From Klebsiella pneumoniae (GTDB lineage Bacteria > Pseudomonadota > Gammaproteobacteria > Pseudomonadales > UBA5518), in contig CAMAXE010000004.1 in assembly GCA_945862145.1 (NCBI GenBank), positions 1-64,000 of the forward strand: a stretch of DNA of 64,000 nucleotides, written 5' to 3'. The translations under genes and the position numbers were made by a program. The notes beneath the pieces are model-generated. The model did not search any database. It saw only the letters and a list, made by a program, of their open reading frames with translations, and was not told where the DNA came from. Below, piece after piece: positions 25,660 through 34,983 of the stretch (within the stretch, counting starts at the first letter, position 1; each line of letters opens with the position of its first letter).

Positions 25660-26568
25660 ATGTGGTTCAAGACACTTCGCATCTATCGCCTGACGGCACC
25701 GCTCACCTGCGCGGCCGACGCGCTCAGCGAGCGCCTGGAGGCATACCCCTTCAAGCCCTGCGGCGGGCTCGATCTCTCCCGCACCGGCTGGGTGCCCGCG
25801 CTTGACGCGGCGACCGGCGGCTACGTGCACTCCCACGCCGACCACCATCTCCTCTGCGCCCGCACGCAGACGCGCCTGCTGCCGGCCGCAGCCGTTCGCG
25901 AGGCGGTCGATGACAGGGTCGCCGAGCAGGAAGCCCGCGACGGACGCAAGCTCGGACGCCGCGAACGCAGCGAGCTGAAAGACGATACGGTGGCAAACCT
26001 GCTCCCCCGGGCGCTGACGCGTTCGCAGCTCACCCGGGCGGTGCTGATCGAGTCCAAGGGCCTGCTGCTGATCGATGCCCGGGCTGCAGCGCGGGCCGAG
26101 GACCTTCTAAGCCTGCTCCGCGAGACGCTGGGGACACTGGCCGTCAAACCGCTGGTGCCGGCCCGCAACCCCGTGGAGATCATGACCACCTGGCTGGCCG
26201 GCACGCGCCTTCCCAACAGCCTCTCGCTGGGGCAGCACTGCGACCTGCGTGATCCGCTGCACCAGGCCAACATGGTGCGCTGCCGCTCGCAGGAGCTCGC
26301 GACCCGGGAGGTGCGCAATCACCTCGAAGCCGGCAAGACCGTGGCAAGCCTGGGTCTGGAATGGAGCGCCCGGATGCAGTTCGTGCTGGCCGAGGATCTC
26401 TCGCTGAGCGCCATCAAGTACCTGGACGTGCGCGAGCGCGACGCCGGCTATGAGGGCGAGGGAGACGCCGAGCAACTGGCGCGGCTGGATGCGGATTTCG
26501 TGCTGATGTCGATGGAACTCGACAAGCTGGCGAGCGATCTGATGGAGGTCTTCGGCAGTGCTGAGTGA
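25660..26568 (+). CDS. rdgC: Recombination-associated protein RdgC
   Basis: A 302-aa ring-forming DNA-binding protein that limits RecA activity. It begins with the diagnostic MWFKTLRIYRLTAPL and continues with the family blocks FKPCGGLDLSRTGWVPAL, LLPRALTRSQLTRAVL and LPNSLSLGQHCDLRDP, ending with LDKLASDLMEVFG. ATG 25660 matches the conserved N-terminus. Divergent from exbB and convergent with the Crp-family gene. Confidence 0.97.
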   Translation: MWFKTLRIYRLTAPLTCAADALSERLEAYPFKPCGGLDLSRTGWVPALDAATGGYVHSHADHHLLCARTQTRLLPAAAVREAVDDRVAEQEARDGRKLGRRERSELKDDTVANLLPRALTRSQLTRAVLIESKGLLLIDARAAARAEDLLSLLRETLGTLAVKPLVPARNPVEIMTTWLAGTRLPNSLSLGQHCDLRDPLHQANMVRCRSQELATREVRNHLEAGKTVASLGLEWSARMQFVLAEDLSLSAIKYLDVRERDAGYEGEGDAEQLARLDADFVLMSMELDKLASDLMEVFGSAE

Positions 26569-26725
26569 TGCCAAGGAGAAAGGCGCAACGGCGCCGGCAA
26601 CGCAGCTGCCCTGGCACCTCCCTGCGCGCCGGGCATCAAGCCCTCGGCGCGGCGCGAATATGGCAGCGGATTCACGGGCGCTTGGCGGGGCAGCGCCGTG
26701 ACATCTGGCAAGGCAGGGAAGCCGC

Positions 26726-27376
26726 TCAGTAGCTGGTGGGCAGCTTGCCGTTGATGATGATGTTCTTGCCTTCGAAAGCGATGTAATCGCCGATGGCGAG
26801 ATCCTTGAGGATCCTGGCGACCATCTCGCGGGAGGCTCCCACCCGATCGGCGATATCCTGCTGGGTGAGCCGCTCCTCGATGTAGAGCTTCTCGCCGCGC
26901 GGCTCGGCAAGACTCATCAACACCTTGGTGACACGCCCGTAGACGTCCTGCAGGGCCAGGCTTTTCACGTTCTCGGTGAGCTTGCGCACGCGCCGTGTCA
27001 GGTTGCGGATCAGCGTCTGCGCCATGTTGGGGTGACGCCCCATGACGGCGTTGAACTCGTCCTTGAAAATGATCGTGAAGCTGCACTTCTCAAGTGTGCG
27101 CACCGAGGCCGAGCGGCGGTCATCGTCGAGCAGCGCGAGCTCGCCGAAATAGTCCCCCGGCCCGAGGGTGTTCATGATGTATTCCTTGCCGTTCTTGTCG
27201 CTGCAGTACACCTTCACGCGACCGCTCTCAATGATGTAGAGCGAATCCGCGAAGTCGTTTTCGTTGATGACCACCGTGTTACGGGGGTAGTTCCGCGCGA
27301 CGCAGGACCCCTCGAGCTCGGCGAGTTCGTCGGGCCCGAGACCGACGAAAATTTCTACTTTTGAGAGCATCGACAT
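26726..27376 (-). CDS. Crp/Fnr family transcriptional regulator
   Basis: A 216-aa regulator. The cyclic-nucleotide-binding beta-roll spans about 1-125; the phosphate-binding cassette is YFGELALLDDDRRSASVR (76-93), keeping the Gly-Glu pair and an Arg-Ser pair equivalent to CRP Arg82-Ser83. The position equivalent to CRP Thr127/Ser128 reads Leu-Thr, so ligand preference may differ. The winged HTH (LTQQDIADRVGASREMVARI, 171-190) keeps Arg183, Glu184 and Arg188, which in CRP contact TGTGA half-sites. There are no Fnr-type cysteines. GGAGGA precedes ATG 27376. It is divergent from a nucleotide cyclase gene 142 bp away, suggesting that the neighbour may make its ligand. Confidence 0.9.
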   Translation of the reverse strand: MSMLSKVEIFVGLGPDELAELEGSCVARNYPRNTVVINENDFADSLYIIESGRVKVYCSDKNGKEYIMNTLGPGDYFGELALLDDDRRSASVRTLEKCSFTIIFKDEFNAVMGRHPNMAQTLIRNLTRRVRKLTENVKSLALQDVYGRVTKVLMSLAEPRGEKLYIEERLTQQDIADRVGASREMVARILKDLAIGDYIAFEGKNIIINGKLPTSY

Positions 27377-27518
27377 GCGCTTTTTTCCTCCGTGCGGCTG
27401 GCCGCATCAGGGAGTGGGTTTCGATGCGGCGGGACTATAGCACAAGCCCCGCCCGCTCCCTGCATAGGGCCCCACACGCTCGCGCCGGGTTCCCCGCGCG
27501 GCATGGTTGCGAGTATAA

Positions 27519-29063
27519 ATGCTCTTCACCCTTCCACGGATCCATGGCGTGACCCCCAACCCGACCGGCCAGGCCGCCATCGACCCGGGCGCTATCCTGG
27601 CCATCGAGCGCCAGGTCGCCGACCTGATTGCGCTCGCCGAGGACCTCGGCGCCACGGCGATACTGCCCGATCTCGAAAAATGCAGCCTCGCGGCGGCACG
27701 GGCAGCCGATTGCCTGGCGCGTAACCAGCCTCTGCCGGACACTGCCGCGCTCCGCCATGATTTGCGCAACCATCTGGGGGCGATCGCGGGCTATGCCGAA
27801 CTGATCCTGGAGGAATCCGGCACCACTCTGGCCGCAGCACTGGGCAATGCCATTACGGGGCTGCGCGGCAGGGCCATCGCCACCCTGGACGGAGGCACTT
27901 GGGAGCACCCTGTCGCCGCCGCGACGCCCAGCCAACTACGCCAGGCCGCGCCCGGCACCCTGCTCGTGATCGACGACAGCGAACACAGCCGAGAACTGCT
28001 GCAACGCTACCTCGCGCGCCAGGGCCACCGGGTCCTCACGGCCACCTCCGGCATCGAGGCGCTCGAGATCCTCGGGCGGATGCCGGTCGACCTGATCTTC
28101 CTCGATCTGGTGATGCCGGAAATGAGCGGCCTGGAACTGCTGTCGCGCCTCAAGGCAGACCCCTTGCTGCGAGCGGTACCGGTCATCGTGGTCTCGGGGA
28201 TCAGCGAAACCTCGGGGGTAATCCGCTGCATCGAGGCCGGTGCGGAGGATTATCTGAACAAGCCTTTCAATCCCACCCTGCTGCAGGCACGGCTCGCGGC
28301 AGGACTGGAGCGCAAGCGCTGGCACGACCGCGAGGAAGCCTACCGGCGCGAACTCGAACGCAACCAGCGCTTCATCCGCAACACCTTCGGGCGCTACCTC
28401 TCCGATGAGATCGTCGACGCCCTGCTCGAATCCCCGCAGGGCCTGCGCCTGGGCGGCTCGGCCTGCACCGTCACCATCCTGATGGCCGATATCCGCAACT
28501 TCAGCTGGATCTGCGAGAACCATGAGCCGGAGCAGGTAGTGCAACTGCTGAACAACTACCTGGGTGCCATGTCCGCGGTCGTCATGGCCCACAACGGCAC
28601 GGTAGACGAGTTCATCGGCGATGCGATACTTGCCATCTTCGGAGCACCGGTCGGGCGTGAAGACGACGCGCTGCGCGCCATCACCTGCGCGCTCGGGATG
28701 CAGGAGGCCGTAACCGGCATCAACACCCGCAACCGCGCGCTCGGGCTGCCCGAAATCGGCATCGGCATCGGCCTGAACACGGGCAAGGTTGTGGCAGGCA
28801 ACATCGGGTCGGAGCGGCGCAGCAAATATGGTGTGGTGGGCCACACGGTCAACCTCACGGCACGCATCGAGGCCTTCACGGTCGCCGGCGAGACACTGGC
28901 CTCCGAGAGCACCATTGTCGCAGCGGGCGCGACGGTGGAAACCGGCCGGCGTTTCACCGCCCAACCCAAGGGCATGGCAGGCGAAGTGACCATCTACTCG
29001 ATCGCCGGAATACATCAGGATGCGCTGCTGGCAGGCGGCGATATCGACAGCGACAACCCATGA
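27519..29063 (+). CDS. Receiver-linked class III nucleotide cyclase
   Basis: A 514-aa soluble signalling protein. Residues about 75-125 contain RHDLRNHLGAIAGYAELI, which resembles a histidine-kinase dimerisation helix with His80 but no ATPase domain follows. A receiver domain spans 146-262 (Asp152-Asp153, phosphoacceptor Asp196, Lys248). A class III cyclase domain spans about 312-500: metal Asp324 and Asp368, transition-state Asn445 and Arg449. The base-selecting positions read Glu364 (DEFIGDA) and Gly438 (KYGVVG), not the Lys and Asp/Thr of most adenylate cyclases, so guanylate cyclase activity is possible. First gene of an operon with a receiver protein and a hybrid kinase; ATGA overlap with the next gene. 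Confidence 0.9.
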   Translation: MLFTLPRIHGVTPNPTGQAAIDPGAILAIERQVADLIALAEDLGATAILPDLEKCSLAAARAADCLARNQPLPDTAALRHDLRNHLGAIAGYAELILEESGTTLAAALGNAITGLRGRAIATLDGGTWEHPVAAATPSQLRQAAPGTLLVIDDSEHSRELLQRYLARQGHRVLTATSGIEALEILGRMPVDLIFLDLVMPEMSGLELLSRLKADPLLRAVPVIVVSGISETSGVIRCIEAGAEDYLNKPFNPTLLQARLAAGLERKRWHDREEAYRRELERNQRFIRNTFGRYLSDEIVDALLESPQGLRLGGSACTVTILMADIRNFSWICENHEPEQVVQLLNNYLGAMSAVVMAHNGTVDEFIGDAILAIFGAPVGREDDALRAITCALGMQEAVTGINTRNRALGLPEIGIGIGLNTGKVVAGNIGSERRSKYGVVGHTVNLTARIEAFTVAGETLASESTIVAAGATVETGRRFTAQPKGMAGEVTIYSIAGIHQDALLAGGDIDSDNP

Positions 29064-29434
29064 CGCGGATCCTGCTGGTTGAGGACAACGAGATGAATCG
29101 CGACATGCTGTCGCGGCGGCTGGCGCGGCGCGGCTACGAGGTGCTGCTGGCTGAGGACGGCGAACAGGCGGTGCGCATGGCGCTCGCCGAGCGTCCGGAT
29201 CTGGTGCTGATGGACATGAACCTGCCACTGAAGGATGGCTGGCACGCCGCCCGCGAAATCCGCTCATCACCCGCCGGCGCAGGCATCCGCATTATCGCCC
29301 TGACGGCACACGCCATGTCCGATGACCGCGCGCGTGCACTCGAGGCTGGCTGCGACGACTACGAGACCAAGCCCCTCGATTTTCCGCGGCTGCTCGAACG
29401 TATCGAATCGCTCACCGGGGGCACCCCGCGGTGA
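29060..29434 (+). CDS. Single-domain response regulator (CheY-like)
   Basis: A 124-aa stand-alone receiver: LLVEDNEMNRDML (acidic residues at the start), phosphoacceptor in LVLMDMNLP (Asp52), signalling Thr in ALTAHAM, and Lys in ETKPLD. No output domain, so it may shuttle phosphate or act by binding a partner. It overlaps the cyclase stop by four bases and its TGA overlaps the GTG start of the hybrid kinase, so the three are coupled. Confidence 0.93.
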   Translation: MTRILLVEDNEMNRDMLSRRLARRGYEVLLAEDGEQAVRMALAERPDLVLMDMNLPLKDGWHAAREIRSSPAGAGIRIIALTAHAMSDDRARALEAGCDDYETKPLDFPRLLERIESLTGGTPR

Positions 29435-31755
29435 CGCTGGCGAGACGCCTGACGATCTCGATATTCGGTGTGCTCGCGCTCTTCGCGGTGAACGTGATCA
29501 CCTTCGCCATCGGGAACCACACCATCCGCGAATCGCTCGACGCGGTGAGCGACTCGGTGCGCGGGCAGGTGAACGCCGGGGAGCTGCGCCAACGACTGGA
29601 AACACTGCACAAGCAGTTACTGGTACTGCTGGCGCTGCGCACCTCCGCGGGCCAAGGCGTATCCGAGGCAGAGGCCAACCGCGCGCGTATCGAGATCGCC
29701 GCGCTCGGCAGCTTGGTCGAGCGCATGAAACGCAACACCACCGAGCATTCACGCACTTCGCACACCGAACTCCAGTCGGCCTCCGCGGTGCTCTTCGCTG
29801 ACTGGAACACGCTTCTGGCGGACCTGCGCGCAGACCATGCTCCGGCGCTCACGCAGGAGCAACTGAAGGAACGCTTCGCCGCCACTGTGCTCACGGTCGA
29901 TGCCTTCGACAACGCAGCCACCGAAGTCTCGCGCATCGAGAGCGGTGCGGTGGAGCAGACCGGTCGCATCACGGGTCGTATCGTGATGGCGGTGTTCCTC
30001 AGCTCGATCGCGCTCACCGCCATGCTGGGCTTCCTGCTGATGCGGCACACCAACGAGTCACTGTTCCGGTTACGCCGCGGCACGGTGCGCATCGGGAGAG
30101 GCGATCTCGAGTACCGCATCCCGGTGCTGGCAGACGATGAGTTCGGCCAGCTCGCGAGCGCCTTCAATGACATGACAGGCCGGCTGAAGGACGCCGTGAG
30201 CGAGGTCAACGCCGCCCGCGAACAGGCCGACCGTGCGAATGCGGCCAAGAGCGGATTTCTCGCCAATATGAGCCACGAGCTCCGAACGCCGCTGAACGCC
30301 ATCATTGGCTACAGCGAAATGCTGGTCGAGATCGCCACCGAAGAGCCCGAAGTGCAGGTGGAAAGCCTCACCGGCGACCTGCAGCGCATCCTCACGGCCG
30401 GTCGGCATCTCCTGTCCCTCATCAACAACGTGCTCGATCTGGCGAAAATCGAAACCGGCAAGATGACCCTGCACCGCGAGCACTTCAATGCTATTGCGGT
30501 GCTCCGTGAACTGGCCGAGACGCTGCACGCATTGGCAGCGCGCAACCGCAATCGCATCACCGTGGAGTCGGCGCTGCGAGAGGTACCGATCCACACTGAC
30601 GAGGTGCGCTTCCGCCAGATCTTCGCCAACCTGCTGAGCAACGCCTGCAAATTCACCGAGAACGGCAACATCCGGGTGGAAGCAACGGGCTTCGAGCGCG
30701 AGGGTATTCCCTGGCTGCGCTTCGACGTCATCGACACCGGCATCGGCATGACACCCGAGCAGTGCGATGCGGTGTTCGAGCCCTTCGTGCAGGCCGACTC
30801 CTCCACCACCAAAAAATACGGCGGCACCGGGCTGGGCCTCTCGCTGTGCCGGGAGTTCTGCACGCTTCTCGGCGGTTCGATCAGCGTCGGTAGCCAACCG
30901 GGGGAAGGGAGCTGTTTTTCAGTAGAGCTTCCGGTGGATGCCACCGCGACCACCGCTCCTGAACAACCGGCAACCATTGATGCCGGAGAACCTGCAGGCG
31001 ACCTCCACGACGGCGGGCAGCTAGTGCTGGTGATCGACGACGACCCGGACGCCCGCGCCCTCACCGCCCGGGCGCTGCATCTGGAGGGCTACACGGTGCT
31101 CGAGGCCGCAGGGGGCAACGAGGGTTTGCGGATTGCGGCAGAGCGGCATCCGGACTTGATCGTGCTCGACCTCGTGATGCCAGAGGTGGATGGGTGGACC
31201 GTGCTTTCGGTGCTGAAGGATAACCCGGGGACCCGTGATATACCGGTTGTGCTGCAATCGATGCTCGATGCGCGCGATGTAGGCCTGCAGCATGGCGCCG
31301 CCGAGGTGCTCGACAAACCGGTCAACCGACGCCGACTTGCCGAGACACTGGAGCGACTGGCGCCCGGCGATCGCAGCGGCCATGTGCTGCTGCTGGAAAG
31401 CGACTCACCGGCCCGCGAGAAGCTGATCGCCGGCCTCAGCAGGCAGGGGTGGTTCGTGAGCAGCACCGAACAGCCGGGCGAGGCACTGGCCATCGCACGG
31501 CAAAACACGCCAGACATGATCCTGCTCTCGCTCGGGCTGCCGGGCGAGGACGTCTTCGCGCTCGCCGAGGAACTGGGACGCTCGCCGACGCTGCGGCAAG
31601 TGCCGGTCTATGTGATGGAGGGAATGGATCTCGGCAACGATGCGCGAGCCCGGCTCGAAGCGCAGCTCGACCGGCTGGTACTGACGGAGGGAGGCATCGG
31701 TGGCGTGCTGGCGCGCACGGCCCGCGGAGACAGCCTCACTGCTGCTCGACGCTGA
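29431..31755 (+). CDS. Hybrid sensor histidine kinase with tandem receivers
   Basis: A 774-aa inner-membrane kinase. Transmembrane helices at about 7-28 and 184-205 flank a helical periplasmic sensor; HAMP about 206-260; HisKA with phospho-His282 (SHELRTPLNAI); HATPase with N-box NLLSNACKF (400-408), DTGIGM (435-440) and GTGLGL (465-470). Receiver 1 (about 529-642) is complete, with Asp580 and Lys629. Receiver 2 (about 650-765) has Ser700 at the phosphoacceptor place and no recognisable KP motif, so it is a pseudo-receiver. Start GTG 29431 overlaps the upstream receiver gene. It likely controls the receiver-cyclase encoded first in the operon. Its 3' end overlaps a convergent gene by 20 bp. 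Confidence 0.93.
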   Translation: MTLARRLTISIFGVLALFAVNVITFAIGNHTIRESLDAVSDSVRGQVNAGELRQRLETLHKQLLVLLALRTSAGQGVSEAEANRARIEIAALGSLVERMKRNTTEHSRTSHTELQSASAVLFADWNTLLADLRADHAPALTQEQLKERFAATVLTVDAFDNAATEVSRIESGAVEQTGRITGRIVMAVFLSSIALTAMLGFLLMRHTNESLFRLRRGTVRIGRGDLEYRIPVLADDEFGQLASAFNDMTGRLKDAVSEVNAAREQADRANAAKSGFLANMSHELRTPLNAIIGYSEMLVEIATEEPEVQVESLTGDLQRILTAGRHLLSLINNVLDLAKIETGKMTLHREHFNAIAVLRELAETLHALAARNRNRITVESALREVPIHTDEVRFRQIFANLLSNACKFTENGNIRVEATGFEREGIPWLRFDVIDTGIGMTPEQCDAVFEPFVQADSSTTKKYGGTGLGLSLCREFCTLLGGSISVGSQPGEGSCFSVELPVDATATTAPEQPATIDAGEPAGDLHDGGQLVLVIDDDPDARALTARALHLEGYTVLEAAGGNEGLRIAAERHPDLIVLDLVMPEVDGWTVLSVLKDNPGTRDIPVVLQSMLDARDVGLQHGAAEVLDKPVNRRRLAETLERLAPGDRSGHVLLLESDSPAREKLIAGLSRQGWFVSSTEQPGEALAIARQNTPDMILLSLGLPGEDVFALAEELGRSPTLRQVPVYVMEGMDLGNDARARLEAQLDRLVLTEGGIGGVLARTARGDSLTAARR

Positions 31756-32248
31756 GCGCCCGCAACTGCCGGATGAGTTCGTCGCGCTGCGCGAGATCGC
31801 GCTTGAGTTTACGGCTGGACGTCCGCAGCGCCGAGAGCTCGCGCTCTTGCGCGGCAACGAGGCGCAGCAACTCCAGCTCCCCGAAGAACTCCTGCTCCAG
31901 CCCGTAGAGCTTCACGCGCCGATCCAGCTCCTGCATCGCCAGCTCCGCGGCCTCGGCGTCGTGAACAGCCGAGGATGGCATCAGGCGGGCCATTGCAATG
32001 CAGATGAGCGCGCGCAGCTGCATCCGTGAATCATCAGCCCGCGCCAACACGCGCTCATAGGCCAGCATGGCGCGCTGGTCATCGCCTGCACGCAGCGCCC
32101 ACCAGGCCGCGCGCAGCAGGGAGTCGAAGTCCTCGGGCAACGGATCAGCCGCCGTGTCCTTCGCCGCACCGGCCGCCGTTGCGCCGACTGCAGGCTCCGA
32201 CCCGGCAACCACGAGGGACAGCAGCACCAGCACGGGGATCCATCGCAT
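31736..32248 (-). CDS. Secreted coiled-coil protein of unknown function
   Basis: A 170-aa protein with a signal peptide (WIPVLVLLSLVVAGSEPAVGA, cleavage after about residue 23) and no lipobox Cys. The middle (LLRAAWWALRAGDDQRAMLAYERVLA, about 45-70) reads like one or two TPR-type helices, and the end (about 125-170) is a charged coiled coil. The family is not recognised. It lies upstream of nothing on its strand and overlaps the end of the hybrid kinase gene tail to tail. The signal peptide points to a periplasmic location. Confidence 0.7.
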   Translation of the reverse strand: MRWIPVLVLLSLVVAGSEPAVGATAAGAAKDTAADPLPEDFDSLLRAAWWALRAGDDQRAMLAYERVLARADDSRMQLRALICIAMARLMPSSAVHDAEAAELAMQELDRRVKLYGLEQEFFGELELLRLVAAQERELSALRTSSRKLKRDLAQRDELIRQLRALSVEQQ

Positions 32249-32277
32249 GGCTCGGTTCTCCAGCTGCTATGCCCTGC

Positions 32278-33771
32278 CTAGACCTGCGGGCGCAGGTGCG
32301 GAAACAGCAGCACGTCCCGTATCGAGGGCATGTCGGTCAGCAACATCACCAGCCGGTCGATGCCGATCCCCACCCCCGCCGTTGGCGGCATGCCGTACTC
32401 GAGTGCCGTGATGTAGTCGGCATCGAAGTGCATGGCCTCGTCATCGCCGGCGTCTTTCAGCGCCACCTGGGCACGAAAGCGCTCGGCCTGATCCTCAGGA
32501 TCGTTCAGTTCGGAGAAGCCATTGGCAATCTCGCGCCCGCCGATGAAAAGCTCGAAGCGGTCCGTCACCGAGGGATCGAGATCATTGCGGCGCGCGAGCG
32601 GCGAGACCTCGGTGGGATAGGCGGTGACGAAGGTGGGCTGCCGGAGCTTGTGCTCCACGGCTTTGTCGAATATCTCAAGTTGCAGGCGCCCGATGCCGAA
32701 TTCCGGGCGCAGTTCGCCACCGAGCGAGGCGACGATCTCGCGCAGGCTGGCAACCGACGCCAGATCGGCATCAGCGAGATCGGGGTTGTAGTGGCGGATG
32801 GAGTCCGGCAGCGTCATGCGTGCGAACGGCTGCCCGAAATCGAACTCCTCACCCTGGTAAAGCACCCGCGCGCTGCCGGTGGCGCGCTCGGCAGCCTGGC
32901 GGATCATGCCCTCGGTCAGGTCCATCGCGTCGCGGTAGTCTGCGTAGGCGCAGTAGAACTCGAGCATGGTGAACTCGGGATTATGGCGCGTCGACAGGCC
33001 TTCGTTGCGGAAGTTGCGCGCCACCTCGAACACCCGCTCGAAGCCGCCCACGACCAGGCGCTTCAGGTAGAGTTCGGGCGCGATCCGCAGGTACATCTGC
33101 AGGTCGAGCGCGTTGTGATAGGTGATGAAGGGCTTTGCCGCAGCACCTCCGGGAATGGTCTGCATCGCGGGCGTCTCGACTTCGAGGAAATCGCGATCGC
33201 TGAGGTAATCGCGCACGGCGTCCAGCGTGATGGAGCGGGCGCGGAACACGCGGCGGGTCTCCTCACTCATGATCAGATCGACGTAGCGCTGGCGATAGCG
33301 GCTCTCGCGGTCGGTGAGGCCGTGGTACTTGTCCGGCAGCGGGCGCAGCGACTTGGTCAGCAGCCGCGCTGTATCCATGTTCACGTAGAGGTCACCCTTG
33401 CCAGAGCGGTTCACTACGCCCTCGGCGCCCACGATATCGCCGATATCCCAGGTCTTGATCTCGGCGAGCGTGTCGGCGTCGAGCCACTCGCGATTCACGT
33501 AAAGCTGGATCTGTCCGCTCACGTCGTCGATGACCAGGAAGGGCCCGCGCATGCGCATGATGCGCCCGGCGACCTTCACGCGGCGACCGGCGTGCTCGAG
33601 TGCGTCCTTGTCCTCGTCCACGCAGGCCTTCTGTAAATCGCCCGCGAGGGCATCGCGGCGGAAGTCGTTGGGGAAGGCGTTACGTGTCGCGCGCAGCTTC
33701 TCGAGCTTGGCTCGACGCTCTGCGATGAGGCGGTTCTCGTCCTGCGCGACGGTGTCGTCTGTAGTGCTCAT
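32278..33771 (-). CDS. lysS: Lysyl-tRNA synthetase, class II
   Basis: A 497-aa class II synthetase charging tRNA-Lys. An N-terminal OB-fold (about 60-150, [20 protein letters not shown]) binds the anticodon. The catalytic core shows motif 1 ([22 protein letters not shown]), motif 2 ([24 protein letters not shown]) and motif 3 ([21 protein letters not shown]). ATG 33771 fits the usual N-terminus. It follows prfB by 25 bp, the conserved prfB-lysS order. Confidence 0.98.
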   Translation of the reverse strand: MSTTDDTVAQDENRLIAERRAKLEKLRATRNAFPNDFRRDALAGDLQKACVDEDKDALEHAGRRVKVAGRIMRMRGPFLVIDDVSGQIQLYVNREWLDADTLAEIKTWDIGDIVGAEGVVNRSGKGDLYVNMDTARLLTKSLRPLPDKYHGLTDRESRYRQRYVDLIMSEETRRVFRARSITLDAVRDYLSDRDFLEVETPAMQTIPGGAAAKPFITYHNALDLQMYLRIAPELYLKRLVVGGFERVFEVARNFRNEGLSTRHNPEFTMLEFYCAYADYRDAMDLTEGMIRQAAERATGSARVLYQGEEFDFGQPFARMTLPDSIRHYNPDLADADLASVASLREIVASLGGELRPEFGIGRLQLEIFDKAVEHKLRQPTFVTAYPTEVSPLARRNDLDPSVTDRFELFIGGREIANGFSELNDPEDQAERFRAQVALKDAGDDEAMHFDADYITALEYGMPPTAGVGIGIDRLVMLLTDMPSIRDVLLFPHLRPQV

Positions 33772-33796
33772 GCGGGTGGCGCTCCGGGGCGTGCTG

Positions 33797-34892
33797 TCAG
33801 AGGCCTGCCTTCAGCGAGGCCTCGATGAATCGATCGAGGTCGCCATCGAGCACGCGTTGCGTGTCACTGGTCTCCACCCCGGTGCGAAGGTCTTTGATGC
33901 GCGACTGGTCGAGCACGTAGGAGCGGATCTGGCTGCCCCAGCCGATATCGGACTTGCTGTCCTCCAGAGCCTGCTGCACTGCGTTGCGCCTCTGCATTTC
34001 CTGCTCGTAGAGCTTGGCGCGCAACTGCTTCATGGCGAAATCGCGGTTCTGGTGCTGCGAGCGCTGCGACTGGCACTGCACCACGATGCCGCTCGGCATG
34101 TGGGTGATGCGTATCGCCGAGTCGGTGCGGTTCACGTGCTGGCCGCCGGCGCCGCTCGCACGGTAGGTGTCGACGCGCAGATCGGCAGGATTGATGTCGA
34201 TCTGTATGGTGTCGTCGAGCTCCGGGGACACGAAGACGGAGGCAAACGAGGTGTGCCGCCGGTTGCCGCTGTCGAAGGGGCTCTTGCGCACCAGCCGGTG
34301 CACGCCGGTCTCGGTGCGCAGCCAGCCATAGGCGTATTCGCCGCGAAAATGGATCGTGGCGCTCTTGATACCGGCCACCTCGCCCGCGCTGCACTCGATC
34401 AATTCGCAATCAAAGCCGTGGGACTCGCCCCAGCGCAGATACATGCGCAGCAGCATCTCAGCCCAGTCCTGCGCCTCGGTGCCGCCCGAGCCCGCCTGTA
34501 CGTCGAGGAAGGCATTCCCACCATCGTGCTCCCCCGAGAACATGCGCCGGAACTCGAGGTTCTCGACCTGCTTCTGGAGCGCCTCGACATCGGTCGAGAG
34601 CGCATCGAAAGCGGCGGTATCGTCTTCGAGCTCGATCAGCTCCAGCAGCTCTCCGGCATCGGCCAGGCCGCCGTCCAGGACTTCGATGGTGTTGACCACC
34701 AACTCGAGTGCGGCGCGCTCGCGGCCGAGTTCCTGGGCCCGCTCAGGCTTCTCCCAGACACTGGGCTCGCTCAGCTCGAGCTCGACTTCCGTCAGGCGGT
34801 CTTTCTTGACCGCGTAGTCAAAGATACCCCCTGAGATCGACGGTACGGGACCGCAAATCATTCAGCTGGTTGTGGAGCGGATTGGTTTCCAT
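33797..34892 (-). CDS. prfB: Peptide chain release factor 2 (programmed +1 frameshift)
   Basis: RF2, which releases peptides at UGA and UAA, total about 364 aa. The gene is in two frames: 24 codons from ATG 34892 ([13 protein letters not shown]...RGYL) to an in-frame TGA at 34818-34820, then a +1 shift into the long frame from 34819 down to 33797. The downstream part holds the GGQ motif ([14 protein letters not shown]) and an anticodon-mimic loop of the RF2 type. This is autoregulation: low RF2 favours frameshifting. Calling the gene from the long frame alone gives a wrong N-terminus. Confidence 0.97.
34817..34832 (-). promoter_or_regulatory. prfB programmed frameshift site
   Basis: The minus strand reads AGG GGG TAT CTT TGA C, identical to the classic prfB signal: an internal Shine-Dalgarno-like AGGGGG three bases before the slippery CTT and the UGA stop. 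Confidence 0.97.
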
Positions 34893-34983
34893 GCGGGAGA
34901 CGGCGTGACGGATGAAGGATCCGGAGTTTAACCGAGCGTCGGGCAAAATGCTGCGGATGATCCGCGGCCAGCGCACGGGCCGC

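Noticed and set aside
34818-34820. In-frame TGA early in prfB as a disrupting mutation
   Set aside because: The flanking bases are the canonical programmed frameshift signal, so the stop is functional.
33530-34834. A 434-codon plus-strand frame opposite lysS and prfB
   Set aside because: Both opposing genes are unmistakable housekeeping genes; the frame is a mirror of their codon bias.
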